Of a stretch of 43,649 bases of DNA, positions 8,905 through 16,739 are shown piece by piece. The notes beneath the pieces were generated by a model. It was not told the DNA's origin. It made no database searches and worked only from the letters and a program-made list of their open reading frames with translations. Location: NCBI GenBank assembly GCA_002409145.1, contig DHUL01000076.1, forward strand, positions 65,989 to 109,637, in the 5' to 3' direction. Within the stretch, counting starts at the first letter, position 1; each line of letters begins with the position of its first letter. Made by a program: the position numbers and the translations under genes. The DNA is from Bacteroidales bacterium UBA5235 (GTDB lineage: Bacteria > Bacteroidota > Bacteroidia > Bacteroidales > VadinHA17).

Positions 8905-9603
8905 ATGAAAAGAGTAATCAACCGGACGGTTACAAGGATAATGATTCTTGTACTTATGGCGGCGCTGCCCGCACGTACCCTCGCGCAGGAACTTGTATTC
9001 GTGGTCCACGCTGACCCCGTGATATCATGGATCGGCTCAAACGAGTCGGAATATGCCAGTGAAGGGGCACGGGCAGGCTTCGACATAGGGCTCAACGTGC
9101 TGCATTATTTCGCCGAGAACTACGCCGTATCATCGGGCATCAGCTTTATCTCTGCCGGAGGAAGGCAGAGCGCTTCTGAAACCCATACAATGGTTTTCAA
9201 CAACCTGACTCCCCCGACCATTCCGGCCGGTGATGAGATGAAGTATAACCTTAAGTATATGAATATCCCGGTGGGGATACGTCTTCAGACAAACCAGGTG
9301 GGATACCTTACCTATTACACTGATCTCGGGTTTGACCTCAGGTTGTTGCTCAAATCAACTGTAGATCTGCCCACCCTCCAGATCTTTGATGAAAACGCCA
9401 AAAACGAAGTATATGGAATGAACGCCGGCTGGCACATCGGAGGAGGAGTTGAATATGAACTCGGCATAGACGCATCACTGATTGCAGGCCTTACCTACGC
9501 CCAGGACTTCTTCGACATCACAAAGGACCTGAAGGACGTGAACCAGCACCCTGACAGGTCCGGGCTGAGGATGTTCAGGATCAGGCTCGGATTGAAGTTC
9601 TGA
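8905..9603 (+). CDS. PorT-type outer-membrane beta-barrel protein
   Basis: This is a 232-residue exported protein. I chose the ATG at 8905 because it opens a normal signal peptide (charged n-region MKRVINRTVTR, hydrophobic core ending ARTLAQ). A longer in-frame start at 8797 would run into gldB. The mature part consists of alternating amphipathic strands typical of the outer-membrane-protein beta-barrel family (GARAGFDIGLNVLHYF, NYAVSSGISFISAGG, KYNLKYMNIPVGIRLQ) and ends in the strand MFRIRLGLKF with a C-terminal Phe. The phrase LKYMNIPVGIRL is a common signature of small porin-like barrels of the PorT class. The specific function is unknown. Only ten bases separate it from nadE, so the two are probably co-transcribed. 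Confidence 0.8.
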   Translation: MKRVINRTVTRIMILVLMAALPARTLAQELVFVVHADPVISWIGSNESEYASEGARAGFDIGLNVLHYFAENYAVSSGISFISAGGRQSASETHTMVFNNLTPPTIPAGDEMKYNLKYMNIPVGIRLQTNQVGYLTYYTDLGFDLRLLLKSTVDLPTLQIFDENAKNEVYGMNAGWHIGGGVEYELGIDASLIAGLTYAQDFFDITKDLKDVNQHPDRSGLRMFRIRLGLKF

Positions 9604-9613
9604 CTTTCAGGCC

Positions 9614-11275
9614 ATGAATGTTGCCCTCGCACAGTTGAGCTATATCCCCGGTGACATAGCCTATAACAGCAGTAAGATTCTCTCGGCCCTCGAAGAGGCA
9701 CGCAGGCAGGGGGCTGAACTGGCGGTCTTTTCGGAGTTGGCTGTAACAGGCTACCCTCCGCTCGACCTGCTGCTCCGCAGTGACATCATCGACTCGTCAA
9801 TGGCAGCAATCCGCGAAATTGCAACCCACTGCAACGGGATAGCCGCCATTGTTGGCGGACCTTCGCCCAACACCGGCGAATACGGAAAAAACCTCCACAA
9901 TTCAGCCTTCTTCCTGCATGAGGGAAAGATAGAAGCGGTGGTGAACAAAGCATTGCTGCCCACCTATGACATCTTTGATGAAGACAGGTATTTCAAGGCA
10001 GGAAACACTTTCCGGCCGGTTGAACTTAACGGTCAGAAGATTGCCGTCACCATCTGTGAAGATATCTGGGACGAACAGCCATTCGGCGACAGGGGTTTGT
10101 GGCGGCTTTACAGCGTGACACCCCTTGATGAGATAATGAAGGAGCACCCCTCGCTCATCATAAATATTGCAGCCAATCCATTCTCACACAACCGTATCAG
10201 GGTAAGGGAGGAGGTATTTGTCCGCAACGCCAGGGAATACCGGGTGCCGCTGATCTCAGTCAACCAGACGGGAGGGTATACCGAACTAATCTTTGACGGC
10301 TCTTCCGTTCTTATCGATGCGGACGGAACCATAACCGACAAGCTGGGATTCTGCACCGAAGAGGTCAGGACAGTGGAGATACCTCCAAAGGGATCTGACA
10401 GGAGCATCCACTCCTTTCCTCCCCCGCTTCCTGATGATATGACAGGCCTCATCCACCGTGCCCTGGTTACGGGAATTCGCGATTTCTTTGTGAAAGGGGG
10501 GATGAAAAAAGCAATCATAGGCCTCTCAGGTGGTATTGACTCGGCAGTGGTGACTGCCCTCGTAGCAGAAGCCCTGGGGCCGGAGAATACCCTCGCTCTG
10601 CTTATGCCATCAGTCTATTCATCTGAACACTCAGTCTCTGACTCGGTGAAGATGGCAGTTGACCTTGGCGTGCCCTATCATATTGTGAGCATCGAAGATG
10701 CACGTCAGGCTTTGGTAAAGACCCTTGAGCCGTTCTTCGCCGGAAAGACGCCTGATGTGACCGAGGAAAACATCCAGTCAAGGCTCCGGGCCGTTCTTCT
10801 CATGGCCTTCGCCAATAAATTCGGGTATATGCTTATCAATACGTCGAATAAAAGCGAAGCGGCTACAGGCTATGGAACACTTTACGGTGACATGGCCGGT
10901 GGCCTTTCTGTTATAGGTGACCTTTACAAAACCGAAGTGTACAGTCTTGCCAGGGAGATAAACAGCCATACGGATATCATTCCCCCGGCAATTATATCCA
11001 AACTCCCGTCAGCAGAACTCAAGCCTGACCAGCTTGACACAGACTCTCTTCCTCCTTACTGCCTGCTTGATCCGGTCCTGTACAGGCATATCGACCTTGA
11101 GTGGCCCGCTGACCGGATAATTGCAGACGGCTTTGAAAAGGAGCTGGTTGAGAAGATCATCAGGCTGGTCCGCACCAGCGAATTCAAAAGAAAACAGACA
11201 CCTCCTATACTTCGGGTCTCCTCGAAAGCATTCGGAACAGGCAGAAGGATACCGATTATTGCTTCGCGACGCTGA
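9614..11275 (+). CDS. nadE: glutamine-dependent NAD+ synthetase
   Basis: This 553-residue two-domain enzyme makes NAD+ from nicotinic acid adenine dinucleotide, ATP and glutamine. The N-terminal nitrilase-fold glutaminase has the complete triad Glu41 (FSELAVTGYPP), Lys112 (VNKALLPTYD) and Cys148 (ICEDIW). The C-terminal synthetase domain carries the PP-loop motif SGGIDS at 305-310 and the downstream NTSNKSE and GDLYKTEVY segments. The length is typical for bacterial glutamine-dependent NadE. It sits ten bases after the barrel gene, diverging from gldB. It cannot be the ammonia-only form because the glutaminase residues are all present. Confidence 0.96.
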   Translation: MNVALAQLSYIPGDIAYNSSKILSALEEARRQGAELAVFSELAVTGYPPLDLLLRSDIIDSSMAAIREIATHCNGIAAIVGGPSPNTGEYGKNLHNSAFFLHEGKIEAVVNKALLPTYDIFDEDRYFKAGNTFRPVELNGQKIAVTICEDIWDEQPFGDRGLWRLYSVTPLDEIMKEHPSLIINIAANPFSHNRIRVREEVFVRNAREYRVPLISVNQTGGYTELIFDGSSVLIDADGTITDKLGFCTEEVRTVEIPPKGSDRSIHSFPPPLPDDMTGLIHRALVTGIRDFFVKGGMKKAIIGLSGGIDSAVVTALVAEALGPENTLALLMPSVYSSEHSVSDSVKMAVDLGVPYHIVSIEDARQALVKTLEPFFAGKTPDVTEENIQSRLRAVLLMAFANKFGYMLINTSNKSEAATGYGTLYGDMAGGLSVIGDLYKTEVYSLAREINSHTDIIPPAIISKLPSAELKPDQLDTDSLPPYCLLDPVLYRHIDLEWPADRIIADGFEKELVEKIIRLVRTSEFKRKQTPPILRVSSKAFGTGRRIPIIASRR

Positions 11276-11313
11276 CACTATCACCTGATACTCAACTATC
11301 TGAATGATAGTGT
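11275..11313. promoter_or_regulatory. inverted repeats upstream of the Crp-family gene
   Basis: ACACTATC (11275-11282) is mirrored by GATAGTGT (11306-11313), and a second ACTATC (11295-11300) forms a tighter palindrome with GATAGT (11306-11311) around a 5-nt spacer. The site lies between the nadE stop and the putative -7 box of the regulator gene. It could be an operator with three half-sites or a weak nadE terminator. It does not resemble the E. coli CRP consensus. Confidence 0.3.
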
Positions 11314-11353
11314 GTTAAAAAATGTTAATTTTCCCTGATATACACTTTTTTAA

Positions 11354-11361
11354 TATCTTTG
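11354..11361 (+). promoter_or_regulatory. candidate -7 element for the Crp-family gene
   Basis: TATCTTTG matches TAnnTTTG and would place the transcript start near 11368, about 20 nt before the ATG at 11387. No clear TTG lies at the expected -33 distance. Confidence 0.45.
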
Positions 11362-11386
11362 TATATGTTGTTAAACATAAGGGGAA

Positions 11387-12088
11387 ATGCTTTACACCAA
11401 TCCGTACCTCGAGCAATGCATTGAAGGACCTTTTTCTGTTTTCAGGGATCTTCCTGACAAGGAGAAGGAGTTTCTGATACAGGATCATTCATGTATTGCG
11501 CTGAAAAAGGGGGAAATGATTTTTCACGAGGGTAACAGGCCGGCAGGACTTTACTGCCTGGCATCAGGTAAGATCAAGGTATACAAGGAAGGCATCGGGG
11601 GGCGTGAACAGATTATCAGGATGGTAAGGCCGCAAGGCCTGATAGGTTTTGCTGCGTTTATTACAGGCAACGTCTATTCCGCTTCAGCGGTGGCTATCGA
11701 AGATTCGGGTATCTGCCGTTTTGACAGGGAACCGTTCACGAAGCTGATAAGGCGCAATCCGGATCTTTCGATGAAGCTCATGAGGATGATGGCAGTGGAA
11801 CTCTCCTTCTCAAACGGGAGAACCATTTCGCTGACCCAGAAACATATCCGTGGACGCCTTGCCGAGTCGCTGCTTGTCCTTCGTGATACATACGGGGTTG
11901 AGAATGACAGCCGGACAATCAGGGCCTATGTCTCAAGAGAAGACCTTGCCTGCTTTTCAAACATGACAACCTCAAATGCTATCCGGACTCTCTCGATGTT
12001 TGCATCTGAGTCTGTTATCGCACTGGAAGGAAAAAAGATCAGCATTGTTGACCAGGCAAGGCTTGAGAAGATAAGCAAGCTGGGCTAA
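11387..12088 (+). CDS. Crp/Fnr-family transcriptional regulator
   Basis: This is a 233-residue regulator. The N-terminal half is a cyclic-nucleotide-binding-like jelly roll (LKKGEMIFHEGNRPAGLYCLASGKIKVYKEG at about residues 34-64). It is followed by a dimerisation helix (DLSMKLMRMMAVEL) and a C-terminal winged helix (VSREDLACFSNMTTSNAIRTLSMF, about 185-208). It lacks the clustered N-terminal cysteines of oxygen-sensing Fnr, and the effector cannot be inferred. The gene has its own -7 element and inverted repeats upstream. Its TAA stop (12086-12088) directly abuts the stop of the convergent murF-alr gene, leaving no space for a terminator. Confidence 0.88.
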   Translation: MLYTNPYLEQCIEGPFSVFRDLPDKEKEFLIQDHSCIALKKGEMIFHEGNRPAGLYCLASGKIKVYKEGIGGREQIIRMVRPQGLIGFAAFITGNVYSASAVAIEDSGICRFDREPFTKLIRRNPDLSMKLMRMMAVELSFSNGRTISLTQKHIRGRLAESLLVLRDTYGVENDSRTIRAYVSREDLACFSNMTTSNAIRTLSMFASESVIALEGKKISIVDQARLEKISKLG

Positions 12089-14569
12089 TCACTCATTTAC
12101 ATAAATCCTTTTGACCCTCTGGGGTATCGAGGTGAGAATCTCATATGGTATTGTATTGCACAGTAAGGCTATTTCCTCAATGGATATGTTTGCCCCGAAC
12201 ACCTCGGCCTCATCACCGGGTTTTACATCAATACCCGTGACATCGGCCATGCACATATCCATGCATATACTGCCAATAACCGGGACCCTCCGGCCCCTGA
12301 TGAAAAGACTGCCTCTTCCATCTCCCAGTTGCCTGCGCAGCCCGTCAGCGTAGCCCACGGGTATGACAGCTATCTGTCTTTCATGGTCTGAGGCGCCCCT
12401 GCAGCCATAGCTGACCGGGTCGCCGGCGGGAACAGTTCTTACCTGTGATACGGCAGTCACGAACCTTCCGGTGTTCCGCAGAGTTACTCCATCATGACGG
12501 CCTATTCCGTAAAGACCAATTCCCAGCCTGACCATGTCAAACTGGTACTCCGGAAAGCGGACAAGTCCTGAGGTGTTAAGCAGGTGGAGCCTGAAGCGAT
12601 AACCCAGAGCTTTCTGAAGCAACCCGGCAGCATCTGTCAGAAGCCTGGCCTGCCGGTGCGTAAAATCGTCATGCGCCGGATCATCACTGGCCGCAAGATG
12701 TGAGAAGAGTGAAACCACTTTAAGATGCTGCTGCCCGGTCAGGCGTGTGATCAGGTCATTAAAATCACTCATGCCAAATCCAAGCCTGTGCATCCCGGTG
12801 TCAAGTTTTATATGCACAGGGTAATGGAGAAGGCCGTGTCTCCGTGCAACTGCGGCAAAAGCCGAATAAGACCCGATACTGTATATCTCAGGTTCCAGGT
12901 TATGATGAATTATCAGCTCCATCACACTCTCATCCGGGTTCATGACCATAACAGGCGAAGTGATGCCAGCTTCCCTCAGGGCTACACCTTCATCTGCATA
13001 TGCAACCGCAAAACGACTCACACCGTTGTACTCGAGCAGCGAGGCTATCTCAGCCGATCCGGAACCGTATGCAAACGCTTTTACCATGGCTATTATACCG
13101 GTTCCCGGCTTCAGCAAATGCCTGAATTCATTGAGGTTATGAACTACAGCGTTCATATTTATCTCCAGCCGTGTAAGGTGAAGCTGCCTTACAAGGATTC
13201 CGCTGATACGCTCAAGGCCGAATACGCGCGCCCCCTTGATCAGAATTGTCTCATCCCTGAAAGTCAGCCCTCGTATGGCATCAGCAAATTCTGCAGTTGA
13301 ACTGAAGAAGAGTGACCCTGACTGAAATGCATCCCTCTGCCGTGACAGAGCTTCGCCAATCCCTATAAACCGGTCTATCCCTGAGCTTCTGACAGCCCTT
13401 GCCACTCCCGCATAAAGCTGCTTCTCATCTCCTCCTATCTGCCTGAAGTCGGAGAGAATGAGAGTAGTCTTTCCCCTTGCGCGGGTCCGTAGAAAATCCA
13501 GCGCCATACCAAGGGAGGCAGGATCAGAGTTATAGTAATCTTCTATCAGGGTGCAGCCGTTTATTCCCCGCTTTGTCTCCATACGCATTGCCACAGCCGG
13601 CAGATCTGCCATCCCCTTGACTATCAGCTCAGATGGCATATTCTCAGCCAGACAGCATGTAATGACAGAGACCGCATTCTCTGCAGAGGCATGATCTGCA
13701 AAAGGAATGACTGCCTCAAACCCCTGGTCTGCTGTTGTGCACCGCAGGATCAGGCCGTTGTCAATTTTATCGGTTGCTTCGACTTCAAGGCTGGCTGCAG
13801 TTCCTGTGAGCGACCATGTAAAGAGGGGAACTTCAGGATATGCTGATGCTATCTTCTTCCTTATTATCCTGTCATCTGCATTGCAAATCAGAAGATGTGC
13901 CCCGGTGGCGAGCCTGAGCTTTTCCGCTGCTATGGCATCCCGGCCGGTAAAGTTTTCGCCATGGGCGTCACCCACATTTGTAATGATGACAGTATCCGGT
14001 CTGATGATGCGTGCCAGCTTCTCCATCTCCCCCGGCCTGGAGATCCCGGCTTCGATAACGGCAACATCATAACTGTCATCAAGATTCATCAGCGAGAGAG
14101 CCACTCCTACCTGGGAGTTGTAGCTTTTGGGACTGCGTATGACGCTTTTCGAGGTGCTCATCACCCCGGCCAGCCATTCCTTCACTATCGTTTTTCCTGC
14201 ACTTCCCGTCACGGCTATGACCCTGCCTCTGAAGCTCTCACGACGCCACTTTGCCATGCACTGGAGAGCATCCAGGGTATCTGTCACCCTTACGAAAGCG
14301 GCACCGGTCATCTCACTATGACTGGCGGGGAGTGTGTCAACAAGAAACAGCCTCACACCCCTGGCGAACAGTGGCTCTATGAATCTATGACCGTCATGGT
14401 TGGGCCCCCGCAGGGCTATGAAAAGCATTTCAGGACCAGCACCCGGTGCCCTGCTGTCAGTCATGATACCGGTAACATTCAGACTATCATCACCTGTAAG
14501 CGATCCGCCAGTAATTCGTGCCAGCTCCAGGGCCCCTATTATCACCTGTTTACAGCTTTTATGTAACAT
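12089..14569 (-). CDS. murF-alr: bifunctional MurF / alanine racemase
   Basis: This fusion of about 826 residues combines two peptidoglycan-precursor enzymes. Residues 1 to about 460 are MurF (adds D-Ala-D-Ala to UDP-MurNAc-tripeptide), with P-loop TGSAGKT at about 121-127, the MurF NVGDAHGENF region and EDYYNSDP. Residues about 465-826 are alanine racemase (L-Ala to D-Ala, PLP-dependent), with PLP lysine at about 497 in MVKAFAYGSGS and the SYGCRG tyrosine near the C-terminus. Such fusions are well known in Bacteroidota. I prefer the ATG at 14569; an in-frame GTG at 14578 would add three residues. Either start overlaps the 3' end of tdk, so translation is probably coupled. Its stop abuts that of the convergent Crp-family gene. 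Confidence 0.94.
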   Translation of the reverse strand: MLHKSCKQVIIGALELARITGGSLTGDDSLNVTGIMTDSRAPGAGPEMLFIALRGPNHDGHRFIEPLFARGVRLFLVDTLPASHSEMTGAAFVRVTDTLDALQCMAKWRRESFRGRVIAVTGSAGKTIVKEWLAGVMSTSKSVIRSPKSYNSQVGVALSLMNLDDSYDVAVIEAGISRPGEMEKLARIIRPDTVIITNVGDAHGENFTGRDAIAAEKLRLATGAHLLICNADDRIIRKKIASAYPEVPLFTWSLTGTAASLEVEATDKIDNGLILRCTTADQGFEAVIPFADHASAENAVSVITCCLAENMPSELIVKGMADLPAVAMRMETKRGINGCTLIEDYYNSDPASLGMALDFLRTRARGKTTLILSDFRQIGGDEKQLYAGVARAVRSSGIDRFIGIGEALSRQRDAFQSGSLFFSSTAEFADAIRGLTFRDETILIKGARVFGLERISGILVRQLHLTRLEINMNAVVHNLNEFRHLLKPGTGIIAMVKAFAYGSGSAEIASLLEYNGVSRFAVAYADEGVALREAGITSPVMVMNPDESVMELIIHHNLEPEIYSIGSYSAFAAVARRHGLLHYPVHIKLDTGMHRLGFGMSDFNDLITRLTGQQHLKVVSLFSHLAASDDPAHDDFTHRQARLLTDAAGLLQKALGYRFRLHLLNTSGLVRFPEYQFDMVRLGIGLYGIGRHDGVTLRNTGRFVTAVSQVRTVPAGDPVSYGCRGASDHERQIAVIPVGYADGLRRQLGDGRGSLFIRGRRVPVIGSICMDMCMADVTGIDVKPGDEAEVFGANISIEEIALLCNTIPYEILTSIPQRVKRIYVNE

Positions 14570-15123
14570 GAGCGGCACAGCGGCTCATAGATGTCCTTTT
14601 CACCAAGAACCACCACCTTTTCGCTCTTTATCTTACGATGGGAGTAGTGTGCAAGGTTACCGCACCTGACACAGATGGCGTGAACCTTGCTAACATACTC
14701 GGCAACGGCCATAAGGGCAGGAATGGGCCCGAACGGCCTTCCCGAGAAATCCATGTCCAGGCCTGCCACTATGACACGAGTGCCGTTATCTGCAAGCATG
14801 GTACAGACCTCGATAAGGCTGTTGTCAAAGAACTGGGCTTCGTCTATCCCCACTACCTCCACACCCGAGGCAAGGAGTAGTATTGATGAAGCATTTTCAA
14901 CCGGGGTAGACATGATCGACTTCTCATCATGTGACACAACCTTGTCCTCGGAGTACCTCGTGTCTACTGCAGGCTTGAATATCTCCACCTTCAGGCCGGC
15001 AAACATCGCCCTGCGCAACCTCCTTATCAGCTCCTCGGTCTTACCGGAGAACATCGACCCGGCTATCACCTCCACTGATCCGCGCTTGCCGGCATGGTCA
15101 ACCGAATTTTCGAGAAACTCCAT
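14542..15123 (-). CDS. tdk: thymidine kinase (type II)
   Basis: This 193-residue cytoplasmic enzyme phosphorylates thymidine to dTMP for nucleotide salvage. The P-loop GSMFSGKT is at 22-29, the Walker B-like DEAQFFD follows VVGI, and the zinc ribbon is complete: CVRC in the middle and CRSC near the C-terminus. The lasso phrase around AHYSHRK matches bacterial type II thymidine kinases. Length is normal. The 3' end overlaps the start of murF-alr, so the two genes form an operon. It diverges from the unknown gene at 15242. Confidence 0.95.
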   Translation of the reverse strand: MEFLENSVDHAGKRGSVEVIAGSMFSGKTEELIRRLRRAMFAGLKVEIFKPAVDTRYSEDKVVSHDEKSIMSTPVENASSILLLASGVEVVGIDEAQFFDNSLIEVCTMLADNGTRVIVAGLDMDFSGRPFGPIPALMAVAEYVSKVHAICVRCGNLAHYSHRKIKSEKVVVLGEKDIYEPLCRSCYIKAVNR

Positions 15124-15193
15124 ACTTCAGATTGTTATTAGGCCGTTCAATACTCAGGATTGATTAATTCAGGCCCGAAAAACTATTATTGAT

Positions 15194-15201
15194 TACTTTT
15201 G
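15194..15201 (+). promoter_or_regulatory. candidate -7 element before the unknown gene-rsmI run
   Basis: TACTTTTG matches TAnnTTTG. It would start a transcript near 15208, about 34 nt before the ATG at 15242. There is no well-placed TTG upstream. Confidence 0.4.
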
Positions 15202-15241
15202 CAAAATAAAGAAAACGGAAATAATTAAAAAACAAAGCGAG

Positions 15242-16048
15242 ATGGATTTCCTGAAAGCTGTCAACATTATTGGAAGGGATTTGGAGGAGGCGTTGACGTT
15301 ACTGGAACAGCTCTCCGACATATCAGGATCAGACAGGGTTGAAATAGAGCTTGCCAGGTCGCGCGTAAGAAGCGCTGCAGACCTGGTCAGGTTGCTGCCA
15401 ACACTGACAAATGTGAATGAAAAGAAAATTCAGCCGGCTCCCCACGTAGCCATGGAACCTGAAAAGGCGGAGCACGGAAAAACCTCACCCGCAGAGACAA
15501 ATTTTCCCGGGGCTGAAGCCAGGGAGATCATCCGGGCTGAACCGGAAGCTGTCAGACCAGAACCGGTTCAGGCTGAGGTGACAAGAACCTGGCTGCCAGC
15601 GGATGAGCCTGACAGAGAAGAACATGCAGAAATGGTTATTGAGACAAACGACATGACTGAAAAAGCACCTGAGACACCTCCTGCCACGACACAAAAGTCC
15701 CAGGAGCAATCAAAGTCAATACTGGCTGACCGCTTCACAACCTGCGGAACCCTGGGTGAGAAGATACAGACGGAGAAGAAGGAAGAGGTAATCTCAACCG
15801 TCCTGCACAGCAAACCCATCACTGACATAGCTTCGGCTATAGGAATTAATGACAGGTTCTACTTTATCCGCGAGCTCTTCAGTGGTGATGCACTGGCATA
15901 CGGTGACACCATCAAACGGCTGAATGCGGCATTATCTCTCGGTGAGGCAATGAGGATCCTCGACGAAAGCACTGTCATGGGCTCCGACCCTGCTGCACAG
16001 TCATCGTTTGTTGATGTCGTCCGCAGAAAATTCAGCCTGCATGTCTAA
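15242..16048 (+). CDS. conserved hypothetical protein with a C-terminal helical domain
   Basis: I do not recognise a named family. The 268-residue protein has three parts. Residues 1-60 are a helical segment (ALTLLEQLSDI, VEIELARSRVRSAADLV). Residues about 60-165 are a Pro/Glu/Ala-rich, probably disordered linker. The C-terminal 85 residues form a compact, well-conserved-looking domain (KPITDIASAIGINDRFYFIRELF, GDALAYGDTIKRLNAAL). I have the impression that similar C-terminal domains occur next to rsmI-like genes in other Bacteroidota, but cannot check this here. No signal peptide or membrane segment is seen, so it is likely cytoplasmic. Its last eight bases overlap the start of rsmI (ATGTCTAA), which implies translational coupling. 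Confidence 0.8.
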   Translation: MDFLKAVNIIGRDLEEALTLLEQLSDISGSDRVEIELARSRVRSAADLVRLLPTLTNVNEKKIQPAPHVAMEPEKAEHGKTSPAETNFPGAEAREIIRAEPEAVRPEPVQAEVTRTWLPADEPDREEHAEMVIETNDMTEKAPETPPATTQKSQEQSKSILADRFTTCGTLGEKIQTEKKEEVISTVLHSKPITDIASAIGINDRFYFIRELFSGDALAYGDTIKRLNAALSLGEAMRILDESTVMGSDPAAQSSFVDVVRRKFSLHV

Positions 16049-16739
16049 GCTGATACTGGTGCCCACCCCCATCGGCAATCTTGGTGATATCACCATCCGC
16101 GCCCTGGAGGTGCTGAAATCGGCTGGCCTTGTCCTTGCCGAAGACACCAGGACCACAAGGATCCTTCTTGACCACTACGGCATCAGCGTGCCGCTCCGGT
16201 CGCACCACAAGTTCAATGAGCACCGGAGCCTCGAGGCGGTTTGTGAAACTATCGAGGGAGGCACAGTGACAGCCCTTGTCTCCGACGCCGGCACCCCCGG
16301 CATCTCTGACCCCGGCTTCCTGCTGGTTCGCAGGTGCATAGAAAGGGAGATACCTGTGGAGACACTTCCCGGTCCAACCGCTTTCGTGCCAGCCCTTGTA
16401 TGCTCCGGACTGCCTTCAGACCGCTTCTGCTTCGAGGGATTCCTCCCCCAGAAGAAAGGAAGACAGAAAAGGCTTTCAGCCCTGGCTGCGGAAGAACGGA
16501 CAATGATCTTTTATGAATCTCCTTTCAGGGTCGTAAAAACCCTTGAGCAGCTAGCCACAGCACTTGGCGAAGACCGCAGGGCTTCGGTATCAAGGGAAAT
16601 AACAAAGAAATTCGAGGAGACTCTTCGAGGAACCCTTTCCTCGCTGGCCGAACACTTTCGGACCACCTCTCCCAGGGGTGAATTCGTAATCGTGGTGGCC
16701 GGCTCCTCACTGAAAGACCATTCCGAAGAAACAGAATGA
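16041..16739 (+). CDS. rsmI: 16S rRNA (cytidine1402-2'-O)-methyltransferase
   Basis: This 232-residue tetrapyrrole-methylase-fold enzyme 2'-O-methylates C1402 in the decoding centre of 16S rRNA using SAM. The N-terminal signature LVPTPIGNLGDITIRALEVL, the AEDTRTTRILL motif, the central SDAGTPGISDPG and the FEGFLPQKKGRQKRL segment are all diagnostic of RsmI. I chose the ATG at 16041, which overlaps the upstream stop, instead of the in-frame ATG at 16008, because homologues begin at this position. Length is slightly shorter than E. coli RsmI because the C-terminal extension is missing. The stop overlaps the next start in an ATGA. Confidence 0.95.
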   Translation: MSKLILVPTPIGNLGDITIRALEVLKSAGLVLAEDTRTTRILLDHYGISVPLRSHHKFNEHRSLEAVCETIEGGTVTALVSDAGTPGISDPGFLLVRRCIEREIPVETLPGPTAFVPALVCSGLPSDRFCFEGFLPQKKGRQKRLSALAAEERTMIFYESPFRVVKTLEQLATALGEDRRASVSREITKKFEETLRGTLSSLAEHFRTTSPRGEFVIVVAGSSLKDHSEETE

